Below, piece after piece: positions 23,040 through 35,389 of a stretch of DNA of 64,000 nt. Within the stretch, counting starts at the first letter, position 1. Every line of letters starts with the position of its first letter. The stretch lies in NCBI GenBank assembly GCA_028023455.1, contig JAQFVV010012422.1:8173210-8237209 (forward strand), written 5' to 3'. The position numbers were made by a program, and so were the translations under genes. The stretch is from Epiperipatus broadwayi (taxonomy: Eukaryota; Onychophora; Udeonychophora; Euonychophora; Peripatidae). The notes below the pieces were generated by a model. It did no database searches. It was not told the DNA's origin and saw nothing but the letters and a program-made list of their open reading frames with translations.

Positions 23040-23860
23040 TCCATTTGATTTCAGGGTATGGGAAACAATGCAGCAGATGCCAAGGATAACTTTGAAGCTT
23101 ACAAGAGCAACCTAATTCAGGCAGGCTACTCCACCTCCATGCTCTACAACCAAGTCAGGGAATTCTACAACAGACACAAAAATGTTAGATCACCTGACAC
23201 AAAACCCTGAATCGATATGCCATTTATTACCAACATCCACTCGAAATTATATTCTTTCTAAAGACTTTAATATTGGCTTCAGATGCCCTCTATCCCTCAG
23301 TACACTTATCAATAATTCAGAGGATAAAGTTTATAGTGTTGACAAAGCACAATTAGTATATGTCATAAACTGCCCATTCTACAAAAGTAAATACTACAGG
23401 GAAACCCATGCCAATTTGAGAGTTTCCCAACATGCCGATTTGTATAATAGAGCAAAGACGAATTCATCATACAGCTGCGTTTTTTGGAGCACAAGAGAAT
23501 TGATAGCCATCCTTTTACACTCGTATTTTCCATGATTGTTTGCCTCAAAAGTAACCACAAAAAATGTAATTAAAAGAGGATTGATACATAATTAATTTCC
23601 ACACACGCAATAAATATAAGAGCCAATACTATTCCCTTCAATAGACATTGGTTATTTAACCTGACAACTTAGGTGGTGCTTCGAAGTCATTTATTATACA
23701 TGCAATTATGCAAATCACTGAAACACTGCTAAGTTTAATCTTTTATAATCGGAATTCCTATCGCACTCAGCTAATTACTACCAGTTTTGCTTTGAAACAG
23801 TCACTATGTTGAAAGATAACTCAGCAGATTAATAAACAAAATTTATTTTAACCTTATTTT
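23040..23860 (+). pseudogene. Penelope-like element 3' end with GIY-YIG domain, copy 2
   Basis: Upstream frames read AGYSTSMLYNQVREFYNRHK (about 23128-23186), resembling the conserved GY...Y..R segment after the Penelope RT. After a stop and frame change, TLINNSEDKVYSVDKAQLVY, VINCPFYKSKYYRETHANL and RVSQHADLYNRAKTN follow (to about 23465). The YYGET of the GIY-YIG fold has become YYRET and two residues are lost before RVSQH, so this copy is non-functional. The 3' flank (to about 23860) mirrors that of copy 1. The pair forms an inverted repeat of roughly 0.75-0.8 kb arms around a centre of about 210 bp. Confidence 0.8.
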
Positions 23861-25985
23861 AGTTTTAAACTTCTGCTTTATATTAATTAAATATAATATA
23901 ATGGTTTTCATAGAAAATTAAAAACTTGGTAGATGATTTAAAGTAGAAAACAACTTAGGTTTGAGAGTATAAATGGAGGATCTTGAAGAAAAAAATTCAT
24001 TCAGAAATTCTGAAGGGATTTTTTGGACATTTTTATTCAATGATGTCAAGTTGGTATGACTCATTTGATAAAGTCCTGCTTATTAATAAAATTTTAACAG
24101 TTAAATACTTTATAATTGTTTTTCCCGATGCAGTTTTAAAAGATGTTTTACTGTTGATGAATCTGTATTCAACCTATCCGATTTGTGTTTAATCGAATCA
24201 ATGTCTTCGTTAAAAATTACTGTATTGTTATCATCTGAAATGTCTTGAGAAATCATTGATATTAAGTTGACTTAATTATAACTGTATTAATTTGATACTA
24301 TCTGATGTAGTATTAGTATTAAGACAATAAGAAAATGTGAACACAATAGAAGATCAGACAAATAAAAGAAAAACTATAAATAAAAGATGTAAGTTTTTTA
24401 ATAAGAATTATTAGAGAAAGATGAATCTTGGTATAGTGTTTAATTTAAATTGAGAGATATAGTCAGTAGACGAAAAGAATTAGATCTATTTATGGGAAAT
24501 AGCATTTGCAAAAATGCAGTGTAAACCCAAAGTAGGTCAGGAGTTCCAATCAGGGACGGATTATAGTAATATCGCAACACTGGTGGAGTAAGTTTCGAGC
24601 ACCTGGCCTCGATCAAAACTATATACCTACTTTTGACCCACTCTGCATACTCCACACCTAGGTATATATATATACAATTATTATTTACAGATTTGAGCAC
24701 TACATACATTATATTACAAAATAAATACGTATATAAATTTGCTATTTATCTATATAATAATAAATTAGTCAGCAGTGTTATTGTTAAACAGATGATGTTT
24801 AAAAGAGATAATAAACTCATAAAATTAACACCTGCAAGTCAGAACTAGGAAAAGGTTTTCAGGGTCCGGTTCACTTTTACTTTCATTTCAGGTTATTCAA
24901 CCCAACCTAACTCGGAAGGTAAATTGCTTTAGGTGGTCAGAGTTCTGTATAACTTTACCTTTATCGAAAGGCTTCTTATTATTCCTTCCGCATTCGTAAA
25001 AAGGTTCTTGCTTTTTTTGTATCTAGAGGAATCACCTTACTCATACAAAAATGAATAAATTTTAAATGAATCACTTTCTTCCGTATTAAAATAAATCATT
25101 TTCTAACGCGATAACAAAATTTTAATGTCAGATGGTATTTAAAATATTTTTTTTTTTGGTAAAGAAATCTATACTTTACAAAAAAAAAAAATTAACACCT
25201 TATTTAAAGATATAAACAATTGTTTAAAATGTAATCAGTATTTTAATAATCACTTCGTCTGAAGAGGACAGATTCCATCATTATTCCTAATTTCTTTTTC
25301 CACGTCTTCACATTTCTCTTTGGCCTATTATATTAGTTAATTTTCTCTTCTTCCATATTTGCATTTGTATGTATTTAGAAAAATTAAAAATTAGTTCTAA
25401 ATATTATGAGCTTTGGGGGTGGGATGCTGATAAGTATCTTCTCTGACATAGTGCGGTGCGGTGGTGGTGCGCGCATTTACTTACTATACTGTAACGCGGT
25501 GCCAACTCCAGGCTATGTGAAGCTTGGAAAAAAAATGTAAGTCATAAGCAGACCTAGTGTTTCTTTTGTAGTCATACTAATCGGCCAATTACTGATTGGT
25601 AAATAGTTATCTAGGTATTGATAACTAAAGGGGAAATTTTCTCGATTTAATTAATTGGCCAGATGACTGTAAAATGACAACATAAAAAAAAAAATTGAAC
25701 TATCACTCGTCAGGAAGCTATACTTTTATAAGTGCTGAGTTTATTATTTACTATATATTTCAAAATGTGCAGATTACAGATAAGAAAGTAGCATATAATA
25801 GAATTCTCTTTACATTTTCTCACTCTAGAATCATCTAGTTAATTCTGAGTAATCAATAGTGTGATAAGTAGAACCATTCAGAATCCAGAGTGATCGGTTT
25901 GAATAGCATGAATGAGAAGTAAAAGGTAGTTTCTGAATACTATATGTAATCCACTAGTTCTAACTGAAGAAATGTAATAACCATA
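23861..25985. other. Unassigned spacer with two GC-richer patches
   Basis: No gene is supported. Patches at about 24520-24660 (contains CACCTGGCCTCGATC) and about 25450-25530 (GTGCGGTGCGGTGGTGGTGC, GGTGCCAACTCCAGGC) are distinctly less AT-rich. They may be transposon or LTR fragments, but no terminus or motif confirms this. Confidence 0.35.
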
Positions 25986-26715
25986 ATGTGTGATGTGATG
26001 CACTGTGACTTCTCCTTATATGGAGTCAGGAATCTCTCAGAAACTATCCCCAGAGAAATCTGTTGGACACTTTATGTTCCCTTTCCATTCCTCACTCTCC
26101 AAGTTTTCCTATATCCTGCTCCATCCCATTTTCACAATGTAATCTTTGTCAACTCCATGGCCTTTATATCTAAATCTCCCTTATCTTTTCCCAAACCCAG
26201 CAGAAAAATCAATAACCAACTTTCCTTCCTTACATTTATTCTTCCACAACTTTATTATTTGTATCCTTTCTGCTTTCAGGCATTTACATTCAATTAACAG
26301 ATGCCTAATATTTTCTATGCCTTCCTACACAACTTGCAGACTAAATCACCCACATTTTCCCATTTACATGTATAATCCCCTGTTGCTAAAGATCCTGTTC
26401 AAGCCTTAGACAGTAAACTACTTTCCTTACTATTATCATAAATTAACTTGCACCCAATATTCCATTTACTTATATATATATATATAAACTCTTTTTTACT
26501 CTTCATATTAGTTCTCCATCTCTCCAACTCCCTATTCTTTACTAATGCATTTATTCTTCCATCCCATTTCTTACCATCATAACACTCAATAATTCTTCTA
26601 ACACAATCATCTTACCTTTTATACAAGTATACTGACATAAATTCTTTATCCAAATCTTCTTCATACCATATTACCTTTCTCACCCATCTTGATACCTGTC
26701 CTTTATTCATAAAAA
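25986..26715 (-). mobile_element. LINE family A, 3' end, copy 2
   Basis: The minus strand carries the same 3' terminal segment as copies 1 and 3. The 3' tail is at 25986-26004 (plus strand reads TGTGTGATGTGATGC), with the zinc-knuckle region around 26290-26360 and the 5' truncation near 26715. Plus-strand frames here (25986-26297 and 26146-26409) are antisense shadows. It is inactive. Confidence 0.75.
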
Positions 26716-27677
26716 TGAGTGAAGTTGTTTAGTGCTGCTATTTTTTGTCTATTGTTTGCCTATGGTTGAATAGATGGCTGTAATAGAATAATGTAAAATT
26801 ATTGCCATTATTAACATAGAGAAACATATGCTAGAAAATTAATATGTTCCATTTACACTTAAAAGCAATGGCAAATAACATAAATATTATATGACAATGT
26901 TTTAGGGCCTATTACATATTTACCCCTGTATGTCTTTATGTGGAGAACAAAATTACTAAGCAAATTCTTTAAGTGTCTTGAATTTAAAAACAATTTCTGA
27001 TTTTATTTCATCTTTTTTACAAATGTCTTATTTGTCTTCATCCATTTTTATGTCCCAAAATTCGTATTTTTAATAGTTATAATTAAGTGATTTGTGACTC
27101 ATAATGTCATCAAAGATGATACAATGAGCTTTGATCCAAAGAGCTTTGAGTCTCAAGTTTGTTTTTACCTTACATTAGGCCGGTGGGCATTTCCTAACCT
27201 TACATAGTTATTTTCCCTCACTTTCTACCAAATGTACATTTCCAAAGCTTTTGCTCATTCGTTCTCCATGTTTTTGTTTTGTTTTGTTTTTTGTATCAAT
27301 ATTCAGTGATCTTTGCCCAGCTTTTTTTTTTAAAAAAAAAGAAAATTTTTAATTGGTTTTAAATAATCATATTTTCTTATTTAGATTTACTTGCTGAAAT
27401 AAGTAAGATATTGCTGAATCAAAATATCAACTCTAATAACAACTAAAAAAAAAAACGAGTACATTTCAGAATCACAGAAAAAAAATTGATATAAATATAA
27501 CTCAATGAACTGATATAAAAAATTTAATAGGCATAATAACAGATGATACAGTGCTGCAATATCTTTATCTTTAAATCAGTTTGTGGCTTTTGCATTTGAT
27601 AGTTAAGATTTAGGGTTCAAAACTAGAATTAACCACTTATCTTTTACTTCAATATGTTATTCAAGTTAAAATAAATT
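26716..27677. other. Unassigned AT-rich spacer
   Basis: No feature is supported except homopolymer runs and a TTTTG repeat at about 27272-27291. Confidence 0.4.
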
Positions 27678-27895
27678 GATATTTCTAGAAGATATGATAA
27701 TAAATGGACAATTGAAATCTTAAACTGGATCCCAAGAGATTGTAAAAGATCCAGAAAGAGACCACATGTGAGATAGATTGATGAAATAAGGAAGGTTCTG
27801 TGATGTTGAGAAGGAAAATTAGACATGAAAGAAACTGGATTAAACTTTAAAAGATCTTTATCTTGCAGTCGATAAATAGTGATTGAAAATGATGA
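27678..27895 (+). pseudogene. RTE-like LINE tail relic
   Basis: Plus-strand translation gives RYDNKWTIEILNWIPRDCK then RSRKRPHVR, a stop, and IDEIRK. This is the same tail as at 21717-21840 (DNRWIIEILNWIPRNCKRSK). The minus-strand open frame over the same bases (27916-27644) is a shadow. It is a short 5'-truncated remnant. Confidence 0.7.
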
Positions 27896-28189
27896 TTTAA
27901 AAAAAATTCTATTCACATGCTATAGTTTATAGATTTGACATTATGTCAATTTTTATATATTTTAATCGAAAAATAACGCAATAACAGAATGAAAACAATT
28001 GTCTAAAACAATCAAAATATTTTATGTAAGATAATAGATTAAGTAATAAATATTTCATTATAATAACAAACTTAAATTGATTATTTTAAAAAAAAAAACA
28101 TTTTGTAAACAAATTGAAGATAATAAGAAAATGAAAGAGCAAAAATAATTCCAATAACATCACGACTTCTGACGAGCTTATTATTTTTC

Positions 28190-28330
28190 ACCATACTCAG
28201 TCTAGAACCATCTATTGTAAACTTGAGTAATCAATAGAAACCAGAAAATCTAGGAGTCAAAACTGGAACTAATACACTTATCCATCTAGAAGTAACTTTA
28301 AAATAGACAATTTAAGAGATCTATAAAATT
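28190..28330. repeat. Degenerate dispersed repeat
   Basis: It shares CAAAACTGGAACTAATACAC, TTATCCATCTAG and AGTAACTTT with 35505-35560, and CATCTATTGTAAACTTGAGTAATCAATAG-like sequence with about 25832-25857 and 35790-35815. This is a widespread old repeat of unknown type across 25.7-37 kb. Confidence 0.45.
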
Positions 28331-30823
28331 ATAAAACTGAGACAACTGACATGGGATTGGATTTATATAGCTATGGAAATGAGTTCACCTGGATTTGAGA
28401 CTATATATATATATAATTTTATTTTCAAGTTATTAGCTTGAATATTATAAATTAGTAATAAAGGACTAATAAGATGCACAAGTGCATTAGATTCAATTTT
28501 GAACCCTAGGTTTCCCCAATGAAGGGAGAAGCCAGAAACTGGCCAGTCTGGAGAGGGGGGATTTTATCAGGCTATACCATTTCGTATCAATTATTTACTC
28601 GAGTTAAAAATGGATGGTTGTAGAGTAAAATAAAGTGTTCTTGGGAACAAAAATAATTTTGATGATCGATTATGTTGTGTTTAGTCTGCATTATATATAG
28701 ACACAAACGCATTTAAATATGTTTCTAATATTATATCTATTAACGAATATGAAAACAAATATATGCTTGCTTGTATTTATAATATATTTTTATAATGGCT
28801 ATACTATGCCTGCTACCATTGGTGAGATACAGCTCCTAGTTTTAGAGTGAACTAAGAAAGGCAGGACTGCACCTGCCCTTATAGGTTTCCTACCACTTCC
28901 TTCTGTATCTTGGCAGCATGCTTGTGAATAGGTCCTGTGACACTTCTGGATTGCCTTGTGTCAATGTTTTATTCTAGAAGCTTCAAATCCTGAATGTGGT
29001 CCTGCCTCACTGCATCAACCATTCAGCTTTGATAGCTATAATCTGGAGAACATATATTCTGTCTTTCAGCTTTGTGACAGTAGTTTTCTGACCCTAACTT
29101 CAAAACGACTGCCTATTTATTGCCAGATTCTCTTCCTTAATGGAAACATTCCAATTGAGTGAACATCACCATCTATTGGCCTTTTCTTATCATTGGCTAT
29201 GCGTTATCTATCTGTAAATGCAGATGTTCAATCCGATCTAATAAGATGGAATCTGAACTAGTCCATTATTTGAAGGCAAGGTGAGGTGTGACTGATTATA
29301 AATTTATTGGACGATTATAATTTTTTTTACGTGTTTATGAATGAAGAGAAAGTTATAAAACAATACTGATATTTAAGATGTAGTTTTGTTTTGTTTTGTT
29401 TTTTTGCTGTATGAATTTTACGACAGTTTCACGACATTTTCCACTGACAGCAATTTTGTAGCTTTTTTTTTTTTTTTTTTTAATGAAAGTCAATTGTCAA
29501 AGATGAACTAAATTTATTCTCCCTCCTCCTGTTATTATTCTCTCACTATTATATTTTTCAATTTAAAATTAAGTAAAGAATCGCTCTGTGAGTTTAGCTC
29601 AATAATCAAGTGGTTAACACAATATTTCTAGATCAACTCTCATCTGATTAAAATTAAGAAACTCGGTACACCTAAGAGACACCACTAAAAATAAAACTGA
29701 AATCCTCTATAATATATAAAAACTGATCTAGTATACATTTATATAATTATTAATGTGAATTGACTAGTATTCGAAAGCCTTAGGCTTTTTAATTTCAGAT
29801 TATCAATGTGAACAGCATGATGAATTTACAAATGGTGTTTGCTAAATGCATAAGACTATTACTGACACTTATGAAGGCAAAACTAGAAAGACATTGTTGG
29901 GGTGTAGATATTATAGCACTGTACCAGATAGTACCTATTAATTTTCAGACTTAAAAGTGAATGACTCTAGAGAATGGTGAAATAAGAATTTCTTGCATTA
30001 AATTATCTAAAAGCCATCTATGTAAGCATGAATGATCAGTGAATATTAGAAGGTAGAGCTATCCAAATCCCAGAATGAATTTTTGCCTGTTAGACTTTAT
30101 CAATAAGGATTATAGGATTGCAATATATTTCTTGTATATTGTTGATATTAATGGTTTTGGAAACTTCAACACCCTAAGAATTCAAACTCATGCCATATAG
30201 CTACATAAGTCTGACACTAAATCACCAAATATTTTAGTGACAATCATATGATAACTGTACATGCTTTTGACCCTTTGGTAAAAGCATGGTTTATGTTAAG
30301 CAAATATAAAGCTGGTTTCAAACACCTGTGCTAGCATCAGTGATCCACTTTATCACTCTAGTTTGTATGCATAAGTAATCAAAGAATGCTAGATAAAGTG
30401 CTAATCAAATCTCACAGCATATTATTGAGGTCCCTAAAATGCATATTCATTGACTTATTATTAAACTTATATAGCTATAAACAAAATTTGAATTATGTTG
30501 AAATTTTCAAGTTATTGGCTCAAATAGTATTTAAAAAAAATAAGATGTTTGCTGCATTGATATAACAATTCAATACCTCTTTGCAGTTTCATGCCACTAT
30601 CTGGTGTCCATCAAACTCTCAGGCTTACATATATGGCTTTAGAGCTCAATGATAGAATAAATAATTGTTGTTAATGCAAAATGAATTAATAGAGTGTTTT
30701 AATATTCAGAGCTACTTCAAAAACTTTTGTGAGTTCTTATAAATACACATTCTTACAACATATATTAGCTTTGGTGTTTTAAATTATGATATAAAATAAT
30801 ACAAGTTTTATACTATTAATATT
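28331..30823. other. Mosaic of degenerate repeats, no gene recognised
   Basis: It contains an AAGCCAGAAACTGGCCAGTC block (about 28530) that recurs at 41530, 41956 and 61460, and a T-run at 29463-29482. A less AT-rich patch at 28800-29160 has a 68-codon open frame with no recognisable domain. Nothing here supports a host gene. Confidence 0.4.
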
Positions 30824-31149
30824 ATTACATTCAAAGATCAGCCTTTCAAGCTAATTGTGCATGCGTCTTCTGCGAGTGTTAAATAATAAATGAATACTTC
30901 ACTCTACAATACAAGATATAGTATTTATGCAGGAATAAAAGGAATCCTCTTATTCCTACGACTCAAATTCTTTTATATGAGCAATTTGCTCATATAAAAG
31001 AAATTGAGTCATAGGAATAAGAGGATTCCTTTTTTTATTCCTGCATAAATACTATATCTTGTATTGTAGAGTGAAGTATTCATTTATTATTTAACACTTG
31101 CAGAAGACGCATGCACAATTAGCTTGAAAGGCTGATCTTTGAATGTAAT
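30824..31149. mobile_element. Foldback element, about 160 bp arms, minimal loop
   Basis: The left arm 30824-30984 (starts ATTACATTCAAAGATCAGCC) is the near-exact reverse complement of the right arm ending GGCTGATCTTTGAATGTAAT at 31149. The centre is the palindrome ATATGAGCAATTTGCTCATAT at about 30985. The arms differ by only a few substitutions plus a short T-run indel. A third arm-like copy lies at 31316-31525. It is non-coding. Confidence 0.85.
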
Positions 31150-31315
31150 ACAATTGTACACATAGCATTATATAAAATAAATGCTTATTTACTTATAATT
31201 AAGTTTCACTTAGAGTGACATTTAGTAAATTCTAGACAATTTCACCGATGTCATTCAGTAGATAGTAATTTAAAGTGAGAATTCTACTCTCACGCTTTAC
31301 TCAACAGTACTTCAG

Positions 31316-31525
31316 ATTTGCTCATATAAAAGAATTTGAGTCATAGGAATAAGAGGATTCCTTTTATTCCTGCATAAATACTATATCTTGTATTGTAGAG
31401 TGAAGTATTCACTTATTATTTAACACTCGCAGAAGACGCATGCACAATTAGCTTGAAAGGCTGATCTTTGAATGTAATACAATTGTACGCATAGCGTCAT
31501 ATAAAATAAATGCTTATTTACTTAT
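31316..31525. repeat. Direct repeat of one foldback arm
   Basis: It matches 30981-31191 in the same orientation: TTTGCTCATATAAAAGAA, GAGTCATAGGAATAAGAGG, GCAGAAGACGCATGCACAAT, and ATAAAATAAATGCTTATTTA at the end. It extends about 40 bp beyond the foldback arm. The 31192-31315 spacer is unique. Confidence 0.85.
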
Positions 31526-33289
31526 TACTATTATTATTATTAGGCATTAAACAAAGAAATAATATCAATAAGAGCTAATAAATAGAAAAAAGATATAATA
31601 AAAGGCAAAATGTTTGTCTACTGAATGAATTAAACATTGCTACCCTTTGGTATAAAAATAATTAATGAAAAATAAGGTCAACTTTTGACTAACAAAATTC
31701 ACTTTTATTAATATCTCCTTTAATCTGATTTGTTTTATTTTTTTATAGGAGCATTAAGAAACATGTTTTTATAATGTTTTTTTCTAAAACAGTGATTAAT
31801 TACTGAATATTCATTGCATGCACATTCTGCCATTGGTGGAGCCACCAAACTCTAAATAAGAATAAACTACTCAATAAGTATACCAGAATAAAGTAATTGA
31901 TAACTTGCATTTTTTTTCATAAAAAAATTAAAACCAAAATATGTTTGAAGTATGAAAATAATAATAATTAGAAAAACAAAACATGTAATTGAAATACTTT
32001 CATAGTGGAAAATTATTGAAAAACAAATAACATGTTTGAAAACAAGAAAATAATGTAAATCCATAAAAAATTTTAATCCAAAATTGTTATTTGTTTCCTT
32101 GCAGTTATTGATGATAATAATGCAAATGAATAAAAAAAAAATTAAATCCACAAAGTGAGGCAAATTAATTACAATTGACATTAAAAATGTTCATTTAAAT
32201 TGTATATAGTTCTTGACTATCACTATTCAATGAGAGCTAAATGAATTAAAAAATGAAGAAGCACATAAAATATTTTAAATCCACAAAGCAAGAAAAATTA
32301 TTTATAGTCAGTTAGAAAAGTGAAAAAATGCTGTGTTGTCTGTTACTATCTTTATGCTTTGCTGCTGGATGATACTATTACCTTATAACTCATGACAATG
32401 CCTGTCCATGTATGATTTGGTTTACGTTTCAGTTATTTTAAATCTGGAAGCAATACTTTTCATCATTCAAAAATAAAATTGTAATGAAATATTGTGGAAA
32501 GAATTCTATTATCAAGTAATAAGTAATAAAGAGAGATCATTATAGCCAATGTGAATCTGTCATTCTTAAAAAAATGATAATTTCAAAGAAGAATTTACAT
32601 TTGTTTTTTTTTTTTTTTAAAGTCCACAAGTTGTTTAAATAGAAATAATAAATGCTTCTTTTGTTATTGTGATTTCAATGGGAGAATACATCGCAATCTA
32701 ACATTGTGTGAGAGTTTAGAGATGATGTCTTTTATACCTCTATTGACAGTCGCAAAACTTACAAGACATGCTTAAAAAACTATAGTTAACTGTTTTAATG
32801 GGTACCAGGAAGTTTTGTCAGTCACAATTAAGTCCAGACAAGAAATCATATGATGGTACACAGAAAAAATGTCTGTTCAAATAGATGAAGACAGATTTTC
32901 CAGACAGTGCAAATATAATCACAGAAGGAGACTGGCAGATAATATGACCTTTTATTGAAAGATCATAATGTGAAAATTATTTATATCAAAAATCATAGTG
33001 CATGGCTAGATAGACTATACATTTCTGAGTTTGAATCAAGGCTGTGATTGTTAATATGCCACAACAGAATATTAATAAGAAGGAATGTTGATCAGGTTCT
33101 AAAATACATTCTAATGTATGGCTGGCTCACTCAAATTTAAATATCTTAAATTTTTGTCATTCATCTGTCAATCAGCATCAGTTTTAGAGCATTCCAATTG
33201 CAGAGATTATTCTTGACTAAAGCTAAATGCAAAATTTTGGAAAATTCTTATAAACTTTCCCAATGATATATAAACAACATATGTCTAAA
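31526..33289. other. Unassigned AT-rich spacer
   Basis: No gene is supported. The 104-codon minus-strand frame at 32181-31867 is an AT-driven run of Ile/Phe/Asn with no domain. Confidence 0.45.
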
Positions 33290-34010
33290 AATATCTTATA
33301 TTTCTCTACGAGATTCACAACATCATGATAATTTTATTCTGCTCATACTAAGCATGATAATTCCATGATAATTTATCTTAAGTATGATTATTTTATGTTT
33401 CATCACAAGCAGATTAATTTTATTTTTTGTTATCACAAGCATGTCAACTTAATTCCTGTTTATTATACACTAGATAATTCCATTTTGGTTTATTATAAGC
33501 ATAATAATTATCATTACAAACAAGATAGTTTTATTTTGGCTTATGATAAGCATGTGCATTCCATTCTGTTTTTTTATAAACATGATAACTTTACTAAAGT
33601 TCACTACAAGGATGAAAATTCCATTCTGGTTTATCATAAACATGATAATTTATTCTATTTTTATCATAAGAATAATATTTGTATTCTGACTCATCAATAG
33701 CATATTACCTCTATTCCTGTTTACTACATGCATAAAAAATCCATTCTGGTGTTTTTCTCACAAACATGATATTTTCTTTCTATGGGAGATCATGATCTGG
33801 ACCAACTGATGAGTGCTGATTCAGCATGAAATATATATATATTGGAGTCATTTATCTTTTTCATGTGTGTATTGGTTAGATGAGATAGAATGGATGGCTG
33901 AAGGGAGCTTGAAAGTCTGTGTTCAAACCCCTATATTATTTTTAGTTCATCACATGCATGGAAACTCCATTTTGGTTTATTATAAGCATGATAGCTCTAT
34001 TCTGAATAAG
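33290..34010 (+). repeat. Degenerate minisatellite, about 30 bp unit, split by a SINE
   Basis: Consensus unit of about 30 bp: TTTATTATAAGCATGATAAT followed by TCCATTCTGG. About fourteen diverged units run from 33.3 to 33.77 kb and about two more follow the SINE (33945-34010). Because the unit is often a multiple of three, a 111-codon frame (33365-33700) reads as repeats of NSILVYYKHD. This is most simply a by-product of the repeat, since it has no splice or promoter signal. Confidence 0.75.
33784..33938 (+). mobile_element. SINE-like element with shared core, inserted in a minisatellite
   Basis: It starts at about GGGAGATCATGATCTGGACC, continues AACTGATGAGTGCTGATTCA and ATTGGAGTCATTTATCTTTT, and ends GTCTGTGTTCAAACCCC with a B-box-like GTTCAAACC. 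It lies between minisatellite units on both sides, so it inserted after the array formed. The target-site duplication is not clear. Confidence 0.7.
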
Positions 34011-34064
34011 ATTCAATTACTAAACCATTCTAAATAAGAGTTGTGAACTTCTGTGGTAGAAAAG

Positions 34065-34652
34065 TAGTAATTAATCAAAAATATGCCATTATATGGGTAT
34101 TATGATTGTAATAGATATGAGTGAAATACAAATAAAGAAACTTTTTGGACATCCAAATCCATTACTGCTAACAGCAATGGTATCACTTAGAAGTGTACAA
34201 CTTGAGCTTCTGACAAAAAGTTATTCTTTTTTCAATGTAGTGATATTTTAATATTGGTTTTTAGTTTTTAGGGATTTATATGTCTCCATCATTTTTTCCT
34301 AAAGAAAGGTCATGCTGCAGTTAAGTTTTCAAAAATTTTTAGATTCAAAACTAATTCCTAGTAATTAATCAAAAATATGCCATTATATGGGTATTATGAT
34401 TGTAATAGATATGAGTGAAATACAAATAAAGAAACTTTTTGGACATCCAAATCCATTACTGCTAACAGCAATGGTATCACTTAGAAGTGTACAACTTGAG
34501 CTTCTGACAAAAAGTTATTCTTTTTTCAATGTAGTGATATTTTAATATTGGTTTTTAGTTTTTAGGGATTTATATGTCTCCATCATTTTTTCCTAAAGAA
34601 AGGTCATGCTGCAGTTAAGTTTTCAAAAATTTTTAGATTCAAAACTAATTCC
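34065..34652. repeat. 294 bp tandem duplication, copies identical by eye
   Basis: Unit 1 (34065-34358) and unit 2 (34359-34652) start TAGTAATTAATCAAAAATAT and end AAAACTAATTCC. I compared them along their length and saw no difference. There is no open frame of note. It is either a very recent duplication or an assembly artefact. Confidence 0.9.
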
Positions 34653-35013
34653 TCTTCACATGCAAAAACAAAATGTCAATATGAAAACTTATCAATCAAA
34701 TTTGCTAACTTTTTCATAATTGACAACTTTTTAAAAGTTACATCTTGATATCAATTGTTTCAGCTATTTGAAATAATCACCTTCAACCTTTATTATTTAA
34801 AAAACTGAAGATGGTTGTCTCAAATAGCTGAAACATATGCAAACAATTTGTTATAGCAATTTCAAATGTGTGTGTATGAAGACTTATTTCTCCATTTATA
34901 CTTCATAAATCTTTATATAAAATTCTTTAGCATAGAGTGATTAAAATATCACCAATAAATTATCTCTAAAATAATGTACTAATATATGGAATAATCTTTG
35001 TAAGTAACAGCCA

Positions 35014-35165
35014 TCTTTTTACTCATATAGGATTTGATTGCTATGTTATATTTACAGCCATCTTTGAATCCAAGAGAAAAACCTTCAAATCTTTTTACTC
35101 ATATAGGATTTGATTGCTATGTTATATTTACAGCCATCTTTGAATCCAAGAGAAAAACCTTCAAA
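35014..35165. repeat. 76 bp tandem duplication, copies identical by eye
   Basis: Units 35014-35089 and 35090-35165 both read TCTTTTTACTCATATAGG ... AGAGAAAAACCTTCAAA. A short open frame (35034-35273) contains the duplicated residues only because 76 is close to, but not, a multiple of three. It is not a gene. Confidence 0.9.
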
Positions 35166-35389
35166 TGTGTCTATAAAAAAGTTATTTCGATTTTTTTTGG
35201 AAAAGATATGAATATCTTTTATTTATCAGAAGAAATAGCAATAGTACTTAATTCTGAATATATTTTTGTATAAGTTTTATGTGATCATGTTATAATGTTC
35301 TTACTAGAAAAATTGAAATCTTCAAGTAGATTTTATCTTTCATCATGATTAATACAAAATAATTATAAACTTACCAGCATCACATGATT

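Noticed and set aside
23363-23560. Minus-strand ORF
   Set aside because: Shadow of Penelope-like copy 2 on the plus strand.
25986-26409. Two overlapping plus-strand ORFs of 103 and 87 codons
   Set aside because: Antisense shadows of LINE-A copy 2.
27644-27916. 90-codon minus-strand ORF
   Set aside because: Antisense to an RTE-like tail whose plus-strand translation matches the known pattern.
31867-32181. 104-codon minus-strand ORF
   Set aside because: Ile/Phe/Asn-rich run typical of AT-rich DNA; no domain or splice context.
33365-33700. 111-codon plus-strand ORF
   Set aside because: It is the translation of a 30 bp minisatellite; no splice, start or domain evidence.
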